This document shows positions 1 through 10,029 of a DNA stretch of 64,000 bases, in pieces. The notes below the pieces were generated by a model, which saw only the letters and a list, made by a program, of their open reading frames with translations, ran no database searches and was not told where the DNA came from. Origin of the DNA: Psettodes erumei (taxonomy: Eukaryota > Chordata > Actinopteri > Pleuronectiformes > Psettodidae); the NCBI GenBank assembly GCA_016785225.1, contig JAFBJZ010000644.1, positions 1 to 64,000 of the forward strand, in the 5' to 3' direction. Position 1 is the stretch's first letter. Each line of letters begins with the position of its first letter. Made by a program: the position numbers and the translations under genes.

Positions 1-635
1 GGTGTGATTGTGAGAGCACAAGTGTCCATCCAAGTTGGAAAAGTTCATTCATGGCAATGACATCTGGGCAGTCTGTTAACCAACTATCTATCTTAGCTAA
101 GCCAGGATAAAATCATCAGGACACAAAACTGAAATACACCTAAGCACATTGACAGTTACTAACAGTGTTAGTGAGGAGAAGAATGTCAGTGATTTAATTT
201 GTTAGGGTAAGATGCAGAGAAAGAGTGGCACCTACATTGACAAAGCCATTTCCAAATGTCCAAGAGTTTTGTGGTCCACTCATTGGATCCTGTTAGAACG
301 CTTATTATTTAATGCACAACTCGGTCTGATCTTAACAGGACTAACAATTTTGGCCTTCATGCAGATGTTGCTATGGAAGGACGTCGTGACATTTCAAAAT
401 CTTATTGTCAATGGCTGTATCATTGTCTGAATGTGTCCTAAAGTTGGTGTTGGATAGGATGTATGAATAGCAAAATACTACCAAGGAGTTGGTTCAGCTG
501 TATTTGCAAAGTTAGACAGTGGGTCTGAGTCCAATTGGAATTTAGGCTTCCTCAGCTAATAGTGACAGGTGTAGCTATTAGTGAGTTAACTATAGGGTTT
601 GCTGCTGTTGCTAACAACTCTACAAGTTTGCCTAT
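1..635. other. Spacer beside gag-like relic; no gene recognised
   Basis: This lies downstream of the minus-strand gag-like frames, where an LTR retroelement would carry protease and polymerase. I looked on the minus strand for protease, reverse transcriptase and integrase motifs and saw none. Only short open stretches are present. The 72-codon plus-strand frame at 212-430 has no recognisable domain. Confidence 0.45.
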
Positions 636-1064
636 TTACTGTGAAGAAGGAACTCTGAATTTGCAGTGCCTTAAGTTCTTCTGAACTTGTGGCTCAGGGC
701 TGTAATGCTCAGTGTAGCCAGAGGCATAGACATCTTCAGAGGCGTTGTCACTGTCTAGATAATGATCAGATTCAAAGCTGTACTCAGAGATGCTGCGATC
801 ATCGTCTGAGCCGTCTATTGGCTGATCATACTGCTGGGCCAAAATTTCAGAGTAAGGCTTTCTACAGCTTTGACTGTGTGAATGCCTATCTCGGGGGAAG
901 CTGGCGGGCATGGCGGTCACGCTCAGTGTCCCTGTGTGACCCTTTATCACCCCCCCCCTTTGGTCTGTTGTGAGGGTGAAGTTTTGAGGTGATGGATCTG
1001 GGTGATGCCTTGGTGGTTGAGCTGGAAGGCTCAACTGTCTTTGGAAGTGACAACAGTTTCCCAA
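636..1064 (-). pseudogene. Gag-like relic, acidic C-terminal segment
   Basis: This 142-codon minus-strand frame overlaps the end of the upstream gag-like frame in a different phase, so the gene appears frameshifted near 1050. The N-terminal half is rich in Pro, His and Ser. The C-terminal half is strongly acidic and rich in Ser and Tyr, with several S-D-x-D and E-Y-S type clusters. No CCHC zinc knuckle is visible, which is unusual for a gypsy or retroviral Gag but is seen in some families. I read it as the tail of the same degenerate Gag. It has no enzyme motif. The identity rests mainly on its position next to the capsid-like segment. Confidence 0.5.
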
Positions 1065-1615
1065 GCCACCTGTGTCATCTTCCTGATGTCCTGCATCGAG
1101 GGGTCACCCTGGCGTGTCATGAGTACAACGTGAGTACACACACATGGGTGGAGGTTCTGTAAGAATAAAGACTTGAAGGTGGAGTTTTCTTCTAAGCCCG
1201 GTGCATTCCTACCCTGGAAGTACACATGTCTCAAACGTTTGTAATAGTCTCTGGGATGCTCATGACGTATATGTTTGATTTGGAGGGCTGCAACCATTGA
1301 GCCGATCTCATCAGCAGTAGAAGAGAATTCTTCTATCAGTGCCTGACGGAGCTCTGTGTAGTCATCGCTGACTCTGGGAGGTTGTGACTGGATAAACTTG
1401 TGGACAGCTTTAGAGCTTGTCTTCCATACAAGTTTAACTTTCTCCCTTTGGGTTGCATGGGGCAAATCAATTAGGGCATGGTCTAAATCCCTAACGTAAT
1501 TTTCAATGTTATGATCACAGCTGTCTGGATCAAAACGTTCAATGTCTTTAGCAAGGAACTCAAGCACTTTGAAGCGGGGACACTGTGAGGTCCGGGCATT
1601 TTGCGTCATGTGCAA
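1031..1615 (-). pseudogene. Gag-like relic, capsid-like central segment
   Basis: This 194-codon minus-strand frame shows the features of a retrotransposon Gag capsid domain. It has an LPHATQREKVKLVW block, a long helical stretch around ALIEEFSS, then KHIRHEHPRDYYKRLRHVYF and LFLQNLHPCVCTHV. The order of a YKRLR-type segment followed by an LFLQNL segment is typical of the family retrotrans_gag. The first codon here is TTG inside a longer frame, so it is not a real start. The frame is continuous for 585 bases, but it is offset from both neighbouring frames. I infer an old LTR retroelement copy, not a working gene. A domesticated gag gene is a less likely alternative. Confidence 0.65.
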
Positions 1616-1781
1616 CAGTTATCTCTGGTGCGAAGGCAGGGGCTGGGCACTCCTGAGGTGTTCTAGTCCCCCCCCTTTGGAGAGATGGGCACGGATGAGA
1701 GAGTCTTGCATCATGGGCTGGAAAGAACACTGGGGAGAATATCTTCTGGACGATAAACTATGTGTCTCTTCATCGTCAAAT
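1616..1781 (-). pseudogene. Linker between gag-like frames, shifted phase
   Basis: One minus-strand phase stays open across this stretch and reads into an acidic, Ser-rich linker (for example SEFDDEETHSLSS). It is in a different phase from the blocks on both sides. A run of nine C residues lies at 1671-1679, where slippage or a base-call error is easy. I infer that at least two small indels, near 1590 and 1785, separate the Gag segments. Confidence 0.45.
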
Positions 1782-2363
1782 TCAGAGAGATGAAGTCAGC
1801 CAACCTCGGTCTCTCAGAGGAGGTTGAGAAACTGACTCCATTCCCAGGAACTTAGGGTCGGCTGGGAATTGTTCCTGTCTTCTGACTGGAGAGGGTGTTA
1901 ACCTCTCACTACAGGAGGAGTGTGAATCAGAATAACCAGAATCACAATGGCTCGACGGTTGTTGTGGAGACAGACAACCTGACTTAAGCCTTAACAACTC
2001 CTCTTTGTGTGCACAAAGATCAGACTCTGCTGAGTGCAGGTCTGCTAAGTAGCGCATAGCTTTCTTATTGGCCCTTTGTACCTCATGGAGGAGGCAAGCA
2101 GTTTGTGCTCTAAGGGACTGTACTTCCTTCTCTAGGGCTGTTTTGCTCTGAAAGGCAAGGCTGGTTTGCCTGTGAAAGTTCAGAAGCAGACAACTTAACA
2201 ATGGACCTTTGGATGTGGTTTGCGCATCACATCTGCCATTAAGTAGGGAATCTATCTCTTCCCTGCCCTCACTGAAATTCAACTTGCTGATGAATTCTGA
2301 GTAGCCAGGGTTTAGGCTCTGTGCGAGGGAGGACATGAATTGCTCTACACAGGGGTTCTCCAT
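1782..2363 (-). pseudogene. Gag-like relic, N-terminal matrix/coiled-coil segment
   Basis: The frame is open from 2414, but the ATG at 2361-2363 (protein MENPCVEQFMSS) is the likely start. Residues 60-140 form an amphipathic, heptad-like stretch (KTALEKEVQSLRAQ, HEVQRANKKAMRYLADL) that suggests a coiled coil. A Ser/His/Cys-rich linker and a Pro-rich segment follow. This resembles the N-terminal part of fish LTR-element Gag proteins. A stop at 1782 ends the phase. The capsid-like segment continues in another phase about 170 bases further on. The upstream DNA is CpG-rich and may be the element's own leader. Assignment to Gag is an inference from context. Confidence 0.5.
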
Positions 2364-2414
2364 TGTTGCGTGGAATGGACGGAAGGTGTCAAAAACAACA
2401 CTACAACAAAGCAA

Positions 2415-2700
2415 TGGTTTAGCACGTAAATCACTACTACGCAGCTAAAGCACTTAAGTGGCAACCGCCAGCCTACCTGACACCAGCGGAGACGCTGCAC
2501 CGGAAATGGAGCAAACCCGGAAGTGGGTGGATCTCGGTCCTCAGGAAGAGGCCGTACCATACCCTGCCGCTGCCTTTATGGCGGATCACCGAATGGGATT
2601 GGCCGCCGGCGGCCAGGTAATTAGCAGGACCCAGTGGCGAGCAGACAGCGCCCCGCTACAATGCACTAACTGAAATGCAGGGTAGTAACAGTTAGCGGTG
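2415..2700 (-). promoter_or_regulatory. CpG-rich leader or promoter-like segment
   Basis: GC content and CpG density rise sharply at about 2460-2660 compared with the AT-rich surroundings. On the minus strand the segment lies immediately upstream of the gag-like start. It includes a CCAAT box (plus-strand ATTGG at 2598-2602) and GC-rich palindromic sequence GCCGCCGGCGGC at 2602-2613. No TATA box is visible. I infer the 5' leader or promoter of the gag-bearing element. Confidence 0.4.
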
Positions 2701-2713
2701 TGACTTTTAAAGT

Positions 2714-2905
2714 TAACTCAGACTGGAACAGTGTTAGTTACAGCAAGGTATGCAACTTTATGTTTCACAGGGCTGGTAGCACACTGTGGCTCTATCTCAG
2801 ACTCCTAACCCTTCTCTTATCTCAGGCTGAAATGCATGGCAGTAACAGCAGGGCACAAGTTCTTTATGTCACAGGGCCGTGTGGCATGCTGTGGTTTAAT
2901 TCAAC
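2714..2905. repeat. Imperfect tandem duplication, about 107-bp period
   Basis: Two diverged copies follow each other, at about 2714-2800 and 2821-2905. They share CTCAGRCTG, then AGTAACAGC-like text, then TTTATGTYTCACAGGGC and GCAYRCTGTGG in the same order. Each is a piece of the leader between the CpG-rich segment and the LTR-like end. Confidence 0.45.
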
Positions 2906-3299
2906 AGGGGAGCACTTAAATCAGCAGGACAACAGCTTGACTGAATTGCATTGAATATATAATATTCAAATGCCGAAGGGAATTCTTACGATTCCAGAAG
3001 CGTAGGCTCAACTTGAATTAGCTAGCAGCAAAAGCAACTCTTAATGTAACCCTATGGGACGCTATGGTAGTTATTAAATAACAAATTATTAATAAATGAT
3101 CAATTTATGAATACATTAATTATCACCACACTACCTGTTTGTCAATACAACTGGACATCTACTCCTGTGGTAGACTAGCGGAATTGAACGACTTTTGGCT
3201 AGTCTAAAAGTTACTCCAAATATTTTTCACTTTGGCCAAACTTATGCTGAAATTAATATTGCATATGAATGCATATGAATATCTGCCAACAGTACTTGG

Positions 3300-3316
3300 C
3301 CTCACACGGGGCACCA
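3300..3316 (-). other. Primer-binding-site-like sequence
   Basis: Read on the minus strand this is TGGTGCCCCGTGTGAGG. It begins with TGG and resembles the tRNA-complementary primer sites of LTR retroelements. It sits two bases inside a CA dinucleotide that could end an LTR (CCAACA on the minus strand). The distance to the gag-like ATG is about 940 bases. Confidence 0.35.
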
Positions 3317-3318
3317 TT

Positions 3319-3650
3319 TGTTGGCCCAGCATAACACGCGGTCACCAATTGTTCTTGGGGGCACCATTTGTTGGAGCACCCTTTGTTGAGTTTGCCTACT
3401 AAGGGCACTAATTATTGGGGTTTGGCTATCCAAAATAATTAATAATTATTAGAATAATAATTTAATTATTAAGTAATTGGATCTAATACATTAGATCACC
3501 TCGGGGCACCACCCTTTTGACAAGGGAAAGATAGCCAATTTATTAAATCAATCTCATGGATAGTGCTAAATTGTCAATTTGGAACTCTAATTAATTATTA
3601 ATTTAATGACTACAACTCCAAATTCCTTCCACCTAAACTAGTTGTTAATC
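3319..3650 (-). repeat. LTR-like AT-rich block
   Basis: On the minus strand this block ends in CCAACA directly before the primer-site-like sequence. It is very AT-rich, with stacked ATTAATTATT motifs, as in some fish LTRs. The 14-mer GCACCATTTGTTGG occurs twice, at 3311 and 3361. The outer boundary was not found, and no second LTR was seen on the far side of gag. Confidence 0.35.
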
Positions 3651-3654
3651 TGGT

Positions 3655-3940
3655 AATTTTGGTCCTCACCATTTGCACTACTTTGCACTGCCCGACACTT
3701 CACCCACATGTATATAATCCCTACCTCCTTTTAAATTGTGTTTTAAGTTATTTGCCTTTATTCTATTTTTATTCTATTCTACCTCTATTATTATTTTTGT
3801 TGTTGTTGTTGCTGTTGTTGTTGTTATTTCATGCTGCTATTTTTGCTTATTTTTGCACCTGTCACCAAAGCAAATTCCTAGTGTTGTAACCTGACCGTTA
3901 CTGTACCTGGCAATCCTTCTGATTACTGATTACTGAAAAC
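3655..3940 (+). repeat. LINE 3' tail fragment
   Basis: The sequence runs through a (TTG)n-rich stretch and CAAAGCAAATTCCTAGTG, then CCTGGCAATCCTTCTG and ends in the short repeat GATTACTGATTACTGA. This order (AAATTCCT, an ACCTGGCAAT-like block, then a short terminal repeat) is the usual 3' end of L2-type fish LINEs. No coding sequence is attached. Confidence 0.55.
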
Positions 3941-3944
3941 CAAA

Positions 3945-4290
3945 TTTTTCTAGGGCACAGAATATACAATTGTGTTTGATTGTGTCAAAAGCCTTGTAAA
4001 AGTATAAAAAAAAGAATGAAGCTTTCATCAGGGCATAAATCTGATTAATCACTTAAATCAAGAACCAATCTGATATTATTGGATATGTGTCTACCTCTCA
4101 TGAAGCCAGACTGAGTCTCATCAATTGTGGTCTAAAGTGAGTTTCATTGTTTTAGCAAATATTAATGCAACTATTTTATAGTCATTATTAAGCAGGCATA
4201 TGGGACACCAGTTGTCAACGAGGAGTATGTCTTTCTTTGGTTTTGGTATCAGAGTTATTAGGCCCTGAGTTCTGCCTACAGGATTCAAAA
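3945..4290 (-). pseudogene. L1-type reverse transcriptase fragment
   Basis: On the minus strand the translation contains LLVDNWCPICLLNNDYKI, then DETQSGFMRGRHISNNIR, then FYKAFD. This is the order of RT palm and finger motifs in L1/Tx1-clade LINEs. The three blocks lie in different phases and stops intervene, so it is a short dead fragment. It abuts the LINE 3' tail on its left. Nothing of the endonuclease or the rest of ORF2 is present. Confidence 0.75.
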
Positions 4291-4880
4291 CAAGCCATGA
4301 AGCTCACAAACCAAACTAGCACCCCTAGTGGCTGCAGAATAAACTAAAGAGTCTCTGGTTCCAGCCAGGTCAGAACAGCTATACCTTACTACGAATATCA
4401 CCACTATGCAGCCAGTAGCAGCATTCCACAGGGCTCCATGACGAGATTGCACTTCTTAAATGATCAGGTAAATGACCATTAAGTACATTGGATGACTATT
4501 TTGTTAGCAGTGTGTGCTTGTGTGTTCACATTACTGTATGTTACTGAATTCTCAAACTAAAGAGCATAGTACACATTATGTTTCCTTTTTCCTCTGAATT
4601 TATGTGAAGTTTAAGTATACAATACATAGCTGTACGAAATATAACCGGCATAAAGTATAAAGTAAAAACTGACAATCCTGTAGCACACTGCAGACATAAT
4701 ATGTAAGGTGCTTCTTTTTTCTCCATTGTCTTTCCTGTGTCTATTCCCCTGATAAACGTTATAAAATATATAAATGAGTAAATCATATTGAAATGCATGT
4801 ACAAAAATGAATTTATAAAAGATTGAGTCAATGTAAAGATGAATCAAATTCATTTTTATGAATGTAAGAATGAATAGATT
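4291..4880. other. No gene or named repeat seen
   Basis: AT-rich sequence. Two overlapping minus-strand frames (4541-4831 and 4611-4853) are hydrophobic by composition and show no domain. Confidence 0.45.
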
Positions 4881-4884
4881 AATG

Positions 4885-5600
4885 TTAAATGTGGTCTAGA
4901 ATCTGACTGGGCAACTCCAAAAGATAAAGATGGATTTTCTTTGTTTAAAGTCATTGAGATTTATCTCCATGCTTAGAGTCATTGTCCTGCTGCATCACCT
5001 AACTTCTGCTAATCTTCAGCTGGTGACAGCCACCCTGACATTAACCTGTAGGATGACTTCATGACCTTGGGAATTCATTTTTTCCCTCCACGTGAGCTGT
5101 CCAGGCCCAGAGGCAGCAAAGCCCCAAATCATGATGCTCCCTCCACTGTACTTCACAATTAGGATGATATTTAATATCTGTAAGTAGCAATCAGTTTACA
5201 CCATACATCATGCTGTGCGTTCTTCCCAAACAATTAAACTTTAGTTTCATCAGTCTACAAAACAATTTCCCAGTTGTATCATATGTATGGTACTCTTTCA
5301 CAAACTCCAGGCAGCCTAATGAATAGTTCAACTATTTGAGACAAAAATACCTTCTGCAAATTAACAATTCTTCATCACCTTTCAGCAACAACATACTCAA
5401 AAGTGTAAGTTTTGCAACTCCTCACTCTAGTTAGTGTTTGTTGATGTCATTAGCTGAGATTTTCATGTACTTTTTCTAACCTACTGTGAATGTTTAAATG
5501 ATTACTATGTGTTGTCCATTGTTTTTTAACTAAAATGAAGATCTGATCATTTTTTAAACATAAATTTATGCATAAAACACAGAGGGATGACTTGATTTTT
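4885..5600 (-). pseudogene. Decayed Tc1/mariner transposase
   Basis: The minus strand keeps transposase landmarks in order. TDETKV followed by LFGKN (5222-5270) marks the first catalytic Asp. IMIWGFAASGPGQL lies near 5120-5160. MQQDNDSKH, with the second Asp, is near 4975-5000. Degenerate W-P-S-Q-S-P-D-L-N-P-like text follows near 4905. Stops and frameshifts separate the blocks. This is a Tc1-type DDE element, older than the two nearly full-length copies elsewhere in the window. Terminal inverted repeats were not found. Confidence 0.75.
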
Positions 5601-5889
5601 TTTCTTGCCACTGTGTTTAGCTGTTTCTACTTCTATATGCATGTCATGTTTGAATTACTGGCTGGCCAAATAAATAAACATACAGAATAAATGCATACTG
5701 AAAGAAATGGTGTTAAAAAAAAACTAATAAATGGCTTAAAGACAAAATGTGTGGATTGACTAAATAAAAACAACAAAATTTACTAAATTAAAGTATGGCT
5801 AAATTTCAGGATGAATGAATAGTAAATGTAAACAAACATACAATAACAACCATAAAACATAAATTACATAAACATAAATTATAACATAA
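5601..5889. other. No gene seen, AT-rich
   Basis: Low-complexity AT-rich DNA with many TAAA and ATAAA tracts. Nothing could be named. Confidence 0.4.
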
Positions 5890-6072
5890 TTAATAAAAAT
5901 GAAGATAAAGCTGAATAACTGTGATCCATATGCTGTTATGGAGTAAAACTACTAATATTACTACTACTTCCACCATCAATAATAAAAATAATGGTTGAGT
6001 AATTGTCAGATCTGAATACTGCAGCTCCAGAGTCAGGTACCTGCAGGCCATGAGAGACAGAAAGAGAGATGA
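5890..6072 (-). repeat. Older LINE, 3' UTR half, split by L2 insertion
   Basis: The text around AAACTACTA, CACCATCAATAAT, GCAGCTCCAGAGTCAG and TACCTGCAG matches 50455-50560, where the same family continues without interruption. Here it stops at GAGAGATGAAG, where the L2-type LINE tail begins, and it resumes at about 7860. It is therefore the left half of an interrupted copy. Confidence 0.65.
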
Positions 6073-6262
6073 AGTCAAAGTCAGCTTTATTGTCAATTAT
6101 GCTACACATACAGCACAATTGAAATTACGGTCCTCTCAGACCCATGGTGCAAGCAAAAGTTAAAAAAAATATAGGAATGTAAAATATAATGTAAAGAAAA
6201 ACTTTTTACAAAAAGACAGTGCGACAATAATGCAAGGATTCAGTGATAGTGATGCAATAGTG

Positions 6263-6267
6263 ATAGT
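6263..6267. repeat. Target site duplication ATAGT, left
   Basis: Pairs with 6739-6743 around the solo LTR. Confidence 0.7.
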
Positions 6268-6738
6268 TGACACGGCAGTGTTTTTGGACCAGAAAATGCA
6301 GGAGACCAGAGGCACTCAGTTCGAAGTTTTATTGGTTTCCAGCCAGGAAAAACAGCGCAAGGCAAATCCCTGAAGAGTTGCACACGTGGCGACTCTTCCG
6401 GGAGGCTGACGTAGACGTAGTCGTGGTCGGAGACGTAGCAGTGGTCGGAATTGTGGTCAGGAACGTAGCTGAGGTCGAGATCGTGGTCAGGGACGTAGCA
6501 GTGGTCGAGATCGTGGTCGTGGCAAAGAATGCTGGATGTCGCAAGGCAATCATCTGGCACTGAGTGACTGGAGAACTGGGCTTTTGTATGGAAGGGGAGT
6601 GATTGCCCGATGATGGATGAGCTCCAGGTGTGCCTCGTCTGCTTGTTATGGCCCGCCACGCCTCCTGTCACCACCTGGGAGCAAGGGAGAAGAGAGGAGA
6701 GGCAAACCGGAAAAGCACGCCCACCCTGGGCCGTCACA
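6268..6738 (-). mobile_element. Solo LTR, 471 bp, with 5-bp target duplication
   Basis: The block is flanked by the direct repeat ATAGT at 6263-6267 and 6739-6743. On the minus strand it begins TGTGACGGCCC and ends CTGCCGTGTCA, which gives the TG...CA termini of an LTR. It holds a polyadenylation signal, AATAAA on the minus strand, near 6330. No internal retroelement sequence is attached, so it is a solo LTR, probably left by LTR-LTR recombination of a gypsy-type element. It carries an internal minisatellite. Confidence 0.8.
6405..6528. repeat. 30-bp minisatellite inside the solo LTR
   Basis: About four diverged units of GTCGTGGTCRGRGACGTAGC type, about 30 bp each. Because 30 is a multiple of three, every frame gives a 10-residue repeat, for example YVPDHDLDHC on the minus strand. 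It lies in the R/U3 part of the LTR and I do not read it as coding. Confidence 0.65.
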
Positions 6739-6743
6739 ATAGT
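6739..6743. repeat. Target site duplication ATAGT, right
   Basis: Pairs with 6263-6267 around the solo LTR. Confidence 0.7.
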
Positions 6744-7860
6744 AGGGCAATGAATCATGATAGTACATGGCAGTTGAAGGCAGTAAACTGTGCAAAATGG
6801 CAAAAGAGGATGGTGAGGTCCTGGGGGGGGGGGGCATAAAGTGCAGAGGTGGACAGTGTGTAGGGGTGGGAGTGATGTCAGATGTTGAGCGGGATGGAGG
6901 GGAAGGTTACGACTGCATGGGGGGGAGGATAGTTGAGCCTCCTGATAGCCTGATGTATGAAGCTATCCTTTAGCCTGCTGGTTCTGGCCCAGTGAACAGT
7001 CCACAGTCGTCTTCCTGATGGAAGCAGGCTGAAAAGGCAGTGGGATGGGTGGGTGGGTTCACCTACAATCCGGAGGGCTTTGCGGGTGAGGTGTATGTTA
7101 TAAATGTCCAGAATGCAGGGGAGAGGGGCACAGTCATCTTCTCAGTTGCTCTCACTAAATGCTGCAGTTCTTGCAGCAGGACATGCTGCAGGCACTGTAC
7201 CACACAGTGATGTAGTTGGTCAGGATGGACTCGATGGTGCCTCTGTAGAAGGCATAGGGGCTGGGGCACTGGCTCTTTTCAGTTTGCGGAGGAAGTACAG
7301 GTACTGTTGGGCTTTTAGCCAGTGATGCTGTGTTCTTGCTCCATGTCAGATCTTCAGAGATGTGCGCACCCAGGAGCTTGGTGCTGCTCACTCCATGGCA
7401 CATCCTCTCCATGGCGGCACTGTTGATAGTTAGAAGAGCATGCTGGGTGTGCACTCTCCTGAAGTCCACAACAATCTCCTTCATCTTTCCCCATGTTTAG
7501 GCAGAGACTGTTGTCTTTGCACCACGTGGCCAGTCGGCTCACCTCATTCCTGTAGGTGGTCTCGGTGTCGTTGCTGATGAGACCTACCACAGTTGTTTCA
7601 TACCTTATGTCAAACTTGATGAAGATGTGGGAGCTCTCTTTCGGTGTGCAGTCATGGTTCAACAAGGTGAAAAGGAGGCATGTGACCACAGTCTCCCTGT
7701 CAGGAAGTCCAGTAGCCAGTTGCACATTGAAGTACTCAGCCCCAGATGGTCCAGTTTCTGAATGAGCTGTTGAGTGATGATTGTATTGAATGCTGAGCTG
7801 AGGACCGATATGCAAAATGGAAAGGGTCCAGGGAGGAGGGGAGGGCGAACTTGAGCCTTC

Positions 7861-8400
7861 CGCACAGACTACAAGAATGGACAGAAAGAAAGTTAGTAAC
7901 GTAGTAATGTGGTACAAATGTGCAGAGAGAGAGAGAGAGAGATATCAGTGCATGAGGGACGTTCCTCTGGCAGTCTAGGCCTATAACAGCAGGACTAAGG
8001 GATGATTCATTGTTTACCAGAGTCAGCCCTAACTATAAACTTTACTGATTTTTTTTGAAGTCTATCCTTAAATATGGAGAGTGTATCTAATTCCAAAACC
8101 CAATCTGGGAGCTTGTTCTACAGAAGAGGAGGCTGATAGCTGAAAGCTGTGCCTCCCATTCTCCTCTTACAGACTCGAGTAGACCTGCATTTTGAGAACA
8201 CAATGGTCTGTCTGGATAATAAGGAACTTTGAGCTCTTATGATATGATGGTGCTTAACTATTTAGAGCTTTGTAGGTGAGGAGGAGAATTTGAAATACTT
8301 TTCTAGATTTTACAGGAAGCCAATGCAAAGAAGCTAAGATATGTATATTATCTCTTCAGCTAGTTCCTCTCAGTACTTGTGCTGCAGCAATAGGGAAAAT
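7861..8400 (-). pseudogene. Older LINE, RT C-terminal half
   Basis: This is the right half of the copy interrupted by the L2 insertion. On the minus strand MGGTAFSYQPPLL, then NKLPDWVLELDTLS, then IFKDRL can be read at 8060-8160. This matches the C-terminal motif of CR1/L2/Rex1-group LINE proteins. The part at 7861-8060 is 3' UTR and matches 50580-50740. The family also occurs at 49.94-51.64 kb. Exact lineage is uncertain. Confidence 0.7.
7924..7943. repeat. (GA)n microsatellite
   Basis: Short GA tract in the LINE 3' UTR. The second copy of the family has a similar tract near 50634. Confidence 0.8.
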
Positions 8401-9056
8401 GAGAACATAAAATTAAAATAAATATATATTTTAAAACTCATAATACACATACAGAACATAACTAAATGCAAATATCTATACATTACAGTATCTTTTACAG
8501 TATGATTGCTAGTTTTAGATTAGTTTAGTGCTTTAGCTTGCTAACCTTTGGCAATTAGCATTCAACACAAAGTAAAGTTGAAGGTGATGGTAATGCCAAT
8601 ACTTATTTGGCCAAAAGTATAAAAATTAAATTAAAAGGTCTGATCTGATGACACTCGAGGCAAAATCAGAGGCTCACCAAATTTTTTGCATTTGATACTG
8701 ATGAGTGCTTGGATGTGTTTACCAAGTAACATGGCAAAAAGTCTTAAGCTAATGTCATCAGGTTTATTTTTTCAGAAGCCGCTCTGGAGCCACAAATTAT
8801 AAAGTGCTACAAAAATATTTCCACAGACTGAGTAGTACTAACCATGGCAAGTAAACTGAACTTAACATGTAAAATCAAAGAGGTGGTTTTTTAAAGTGGT
8901 ACCTACATCCTTTTTTGTAGATGGGTCCTGGAGTAAAGTCTGTTTAAGGCATATTTATACATTTCATAGTGATTTTTGCTGACTCATTGAATATTCCTAA
9001 ATAATTTTGCACAGGATGAAGTGACCAAAAATGAAATGATAATTAATACATACACA
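8401..9056. other. No gene seen
   Basis: AT-rich single-copy-looking DNA. No ORF above background and no recognised repeat. Confidence 0.4.
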
Positions 9057-9290
9057 TACACTGATCAGCCACAAAAACTGGTAACTGAATTTAATGTTGC
9101 GGCAAATCATTTTATTTTTTACAAGTCAAGCCATGAAGAATATAAGATCACAAATATATAAAAATATAACAAAATGAGTCATTATCGATGCTTCAGAAGG
9201 AACTCAAAACAGGCCATGGATGTACACTGATCTGCCACAAAATTAAAACCAGTTTCTAGTTTTAATGTTGTGGCTGATTGGTCTATACAA
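9057..9290. mobile_element. Non-autonomous Tc1-type relic with inverted ends
   Basis: TACACTGATCAGCCACAAAA at 9058 and TACACTGATCTGCCACAAAA near 9225 both match the ends of a fish Tc1 family. The reverse complement of TTAATGTTGTGGCTGATTGG closes the block near 9285. The right 65 bases (9225-9288) form a near-palindrome of two facing ends. No transposase is present. Confidence 0.6.
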
Positions 9291-10029
9291 CACACACAGA
9301 TGGTGGGAGAAATAAAGGGGTGAGATGGGGATGAGGGATCAGCTATTGCCCATATAATATTTTTGCTGCAGGGCTCCCTTCAGGTGTTAATTCAGTCCTG
9401 CTGTTTGCAAGCTCTTATTATCAAATTATATACAGCCATAGCCTCAGATACATATGGGTTAAGCTACATTAAATATTTTTTACATGGTTTATTTTAATAA
9501 AAAATTATAACAGCTATCCCTTCCAGAGCAGTTTCTCTGTTTAATGCACAAACCTTAGCAGCAGCACCCTATCTCTGTTGACATGTCTGAATCCTGAACT
9601 ATGTTGATTTTGGTCTGATGCCCCTCCAAATGAATGCTAACTCTGCTGACCGACTATCAGCATCCTATCAGTTATCACTTCAAAGCTGGTGTGCGAGCTC
9701 TTTGCTCTAGTGTCTGATTTAGGAGATCAGCCCAAACAGCCCAGAGTCAATTACCAGGCTTAGCTGGGATATGAACTAAAGTAGCTAAGATGTCGACCAA
9801 CGTACAGGAAACAGGAAGGCTGATAGAGGGAGAGAGGAAGAGAGAGAGGGAGAGAGAGAGAGAGAAGGCAGGCACGAGAGAAAATCTCAGTGAGAGAAAC
9901 CTTGGAGGCCATTTCAATACTTTCTTCCAATTTATCTCCCTCGTCTCTCCTCCGCTGCCTCCTACCAAATGCCTGCAGCTACAGAAAAGACTTCCACTGA
10001 GTAGTTTTATTTGAATAATTCCTTCCTGT
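9291..10029. other. No gene; GA-rich tract at 9825-9867
   Basis: Mostly AT-rich. A (GAGA)n tract at 9825-9867 makes artificial frames on both strands. No domain or TE motif seen. Confidence 0.45.

Larger units (their letters stand above)
6073..7860 (-). mobile_element. L2/Maui-type LINE, 5'-truncated
   Basis: The 3' end (minus strand) is the AATAAAGCTGACTTTGACTT tail at 6073-6100. RT-derived protein is readable on the minus strand at 7155-7865. FSSAFNTI and LQLATGLPD-like blocks come first, then YETTVVGLISND (the degenerate active-site region), then KEIVVDFRR, then STKLLGAHISEDLTWSKNT and YRGTIESILTNYITVWY. This is the canonical C-terminal order for fish L2/Maui elements. The frames at 7155-7484, 7354-7917 and 7659-7865 are pieces of one broken ORF. 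A solo LTR interrupts the 3' UTR at 6268-6738. The element itself sits inside an older LINE. Confidence 0.8.

Noticed and set aside
212..430. 72-codon plus-strand frame
   Set aside because: No domain, ordinary length for chance in this composition.
4541..4853. Hydrophobic minus-strand frames
   Set aside because: Two overlapping phases both look hydrophobic because the DNA is AT-rich; no gene signal.
9790..10014. Arg/Glu-rich frame as a nuclear protein
   Set aside because: It translates a GA microsatellite.
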